DNA of 64,000 nucleotides, taken from CATOSD01 sp965203135 (GTDB lineage Bacteria; Chloroflexota; Dehalococcoidia; Lucifugimonadales; CATOSD01). The stretch spans positions 248,001 through 312,000 of the forward strand of contig CBDBBO010000003.1 of assembly GCA_965203135.1 (NCBI GenBank), read 5' to 3'. A program made the position numbers and the translations under genes. Below the pieces are notes generated by a model that saw only the letters and a program-made list of their open reading frames with translations, searched no databases and was not told the origin of the DNA. This document shows, piece by piece, positions 63,366 through 64,000 of the stretch (position 1 is the stretch's first letter; every line of letters begins with the position of its first letter).

Positions 63366-64000
63366 TCGGTCTGAGTCTCCTGTTTCGTCTCCGCCGGACG
63401 GGAAGGGAACTTGGTCGACAGCACGTCGATGATAAGCCTGGCGGCCAGCTGGGTCGTGATCTCGGACGAGTCGTAGGGCGGCGCGACCTCCACCATGTCG
63501 AAGGCGACCAGATTGTCGCGCTCCACCAGAGCCGTCAGGCAGTCCCGCGCCTCCTCGTAGTAAAGCCCGCCCACCTCAGGCGTGCCGGTTCCGGGCGCCT
63601 GGCTCGGGTCCATCACGTCGATGTCGAACGTGATGTACAGGTTCTGGCCGCTCGGAATCAGGTCCACCACGCCCTGCGGCCCCAACTCCTTGAACCGCCG
63701 TGTCGATATGATGAGACTGCCGTCCCGCTGCGACTCCTCGTAAGGCTTGCGCCGCGCCGAGCGTATCCCAAGCGAGGTGATGTGGTCCACGAAGTCGAGC
63801 TCCCTGCAGCGGCGTATGGGGCTGCCGTGCGTGTACAGCACGCCCTGCGTCTCGTGCGAGTAGTCCATGTGGGCGTCGAAGTGCACCACGTTCAGCGGCC
63901 CGAACTTGCTCAGCCCGCGCACCACCGGGAACGTGATGGCGTGGTCGCCGCCAACGACGACCGGAAACGCTCCCCGATCGACGATCTTCTCGACGGCCTG
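63362..64000 (-). CDS. agmatinase/arginase-family ureohydrolase (5' end outside window)
   Basis: Open to the window edge (about 213 residues seen). VVVGGDHAITFPVV, VVHFDAHMDYS and YITFDIDVMDPSQAPGTGTP are the manganese-binding motifs of ureohydrolases, with PEVGGLYYEEARD and FDMVEVAPPYDSS closing the active site. Agmatinase or guanidinobutyrase-like activity is most likely. Start not visible. Confidence 0.9.
   Translation of the reverse strand, partial: QAVEKIVDRGAFPVVVGGDHAITFPVVRGLSKFGPLNVVHFDAHMDYSHETQGVLYTHGSPIRRCRELDFVDHITSLGIRSARRKPYEESQRDGSLIISTRRFKELGPQGVVDLIPSGQNLYITFDIDVMDPSQAPGTGTPEVGGLYYEEARDCLTALVERDNLVAFDMVEVAPPYDSSEITTQLAARLIIDVLSTKFPSRPAETKQETQTE

Noticed and set aside
1..64000. 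CRISPR array, rRNA genes or replication origin
   Set aside because: No regularly spaced repeats, rRNA sequence or DnaA-box cluster was seen.

Overview
The window looks like a chromosomal segment of an uncultivated, GC-rich bacterium, most likely a Chloroflexota/Dehalococcoidia (SAR202-like) lineage. This is an inference from gene content, not a phylogeny. The basis is several CaiB/BaiF CoA-transferases and enoyl-CoA hydratases, an enolase-superfamily enzyme, two luciferase-like (LLM) oxidoreductases, a DUF1800/DUF1501 pair, archaeal-type FBP aldolase/phosphatase, a DM13 protein, and secreted proteins with ATA-rich stalks and TPTP linkers.

Layout. 1-6 kb: acyl-CoA catabolism (partial acyl-CoA dehydrogenase, alpha/beta hydrolase, two enoyl-CoA hydratases, two adjacent CoA-transferases). 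6-10 kb: a peptide-type ABC importer (two permeases and a lipoprotein) without an ATPase. 10.5-16 kb: DUF1800, DUF1501, NHL propeller, class III aminotransferase and a 12-cysteine protein. 16-20 kb: a minus-strand run FBP aldolase/phosphatase, RdgB, DM13 protein, enolase-superfamily enzyme. 20-29 kb: O-antigen-ligase-like protein, Rho, CTP synthase, class IV aminotransferase, a third enoyl-CoA hydratase and a Gre factor with an unusual N-terminal domain. 30-34 kb: a second ABC importer without ATPase and an Lrp/AsnC regulator. 34.8-44 kb: citrate synthase, a small zinc-ribbon protein, MidA-like methyltransferase, HD protein, TrmI-like tRNA methyltransferase, a peroxiredoxin with an in-frame TGA at the peroxidatic position (selenocysteine), and the glycine cleavage operon gcvT-gcvH-gcvPA-gcvPB.

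44.3-57 kb is an accessory island, lower in GC in places, lying between gcvT and a tRNA-Val gene. It carries four insertion sequences of three kinds, and another copy of one of them lies at 28.9 kb. Three host genes (a secreted zinc metalloprotease, a large lipoprotein and an unknown protein) are each split by an IS. In each case removing the IS and one copy of the target duplication restores one uninterrupted frame. The island also holds a minus-strand operon: AAA ATPase, a small possibly nuclease-like protein, the IS-split gene and a DUF5677-like gene. It is the best candidate here for an undescribed, possibly defence-related system.

57-64 kb: tRNA-Val(CAC), tRNA-Met(CAT), an MBL-fold hydrolase, LLM oxidoreductases, two tandem zinc-ribbon/CD225-like genes plus DUF2752, a VapBC-like toxin-antitoxin pair, an amidohydrolase and a partial agmatinase-family gene. 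Small palindromic repeats related to CCCTTCCCCC-loop-GGGGGAAGG are scattered between core genes.
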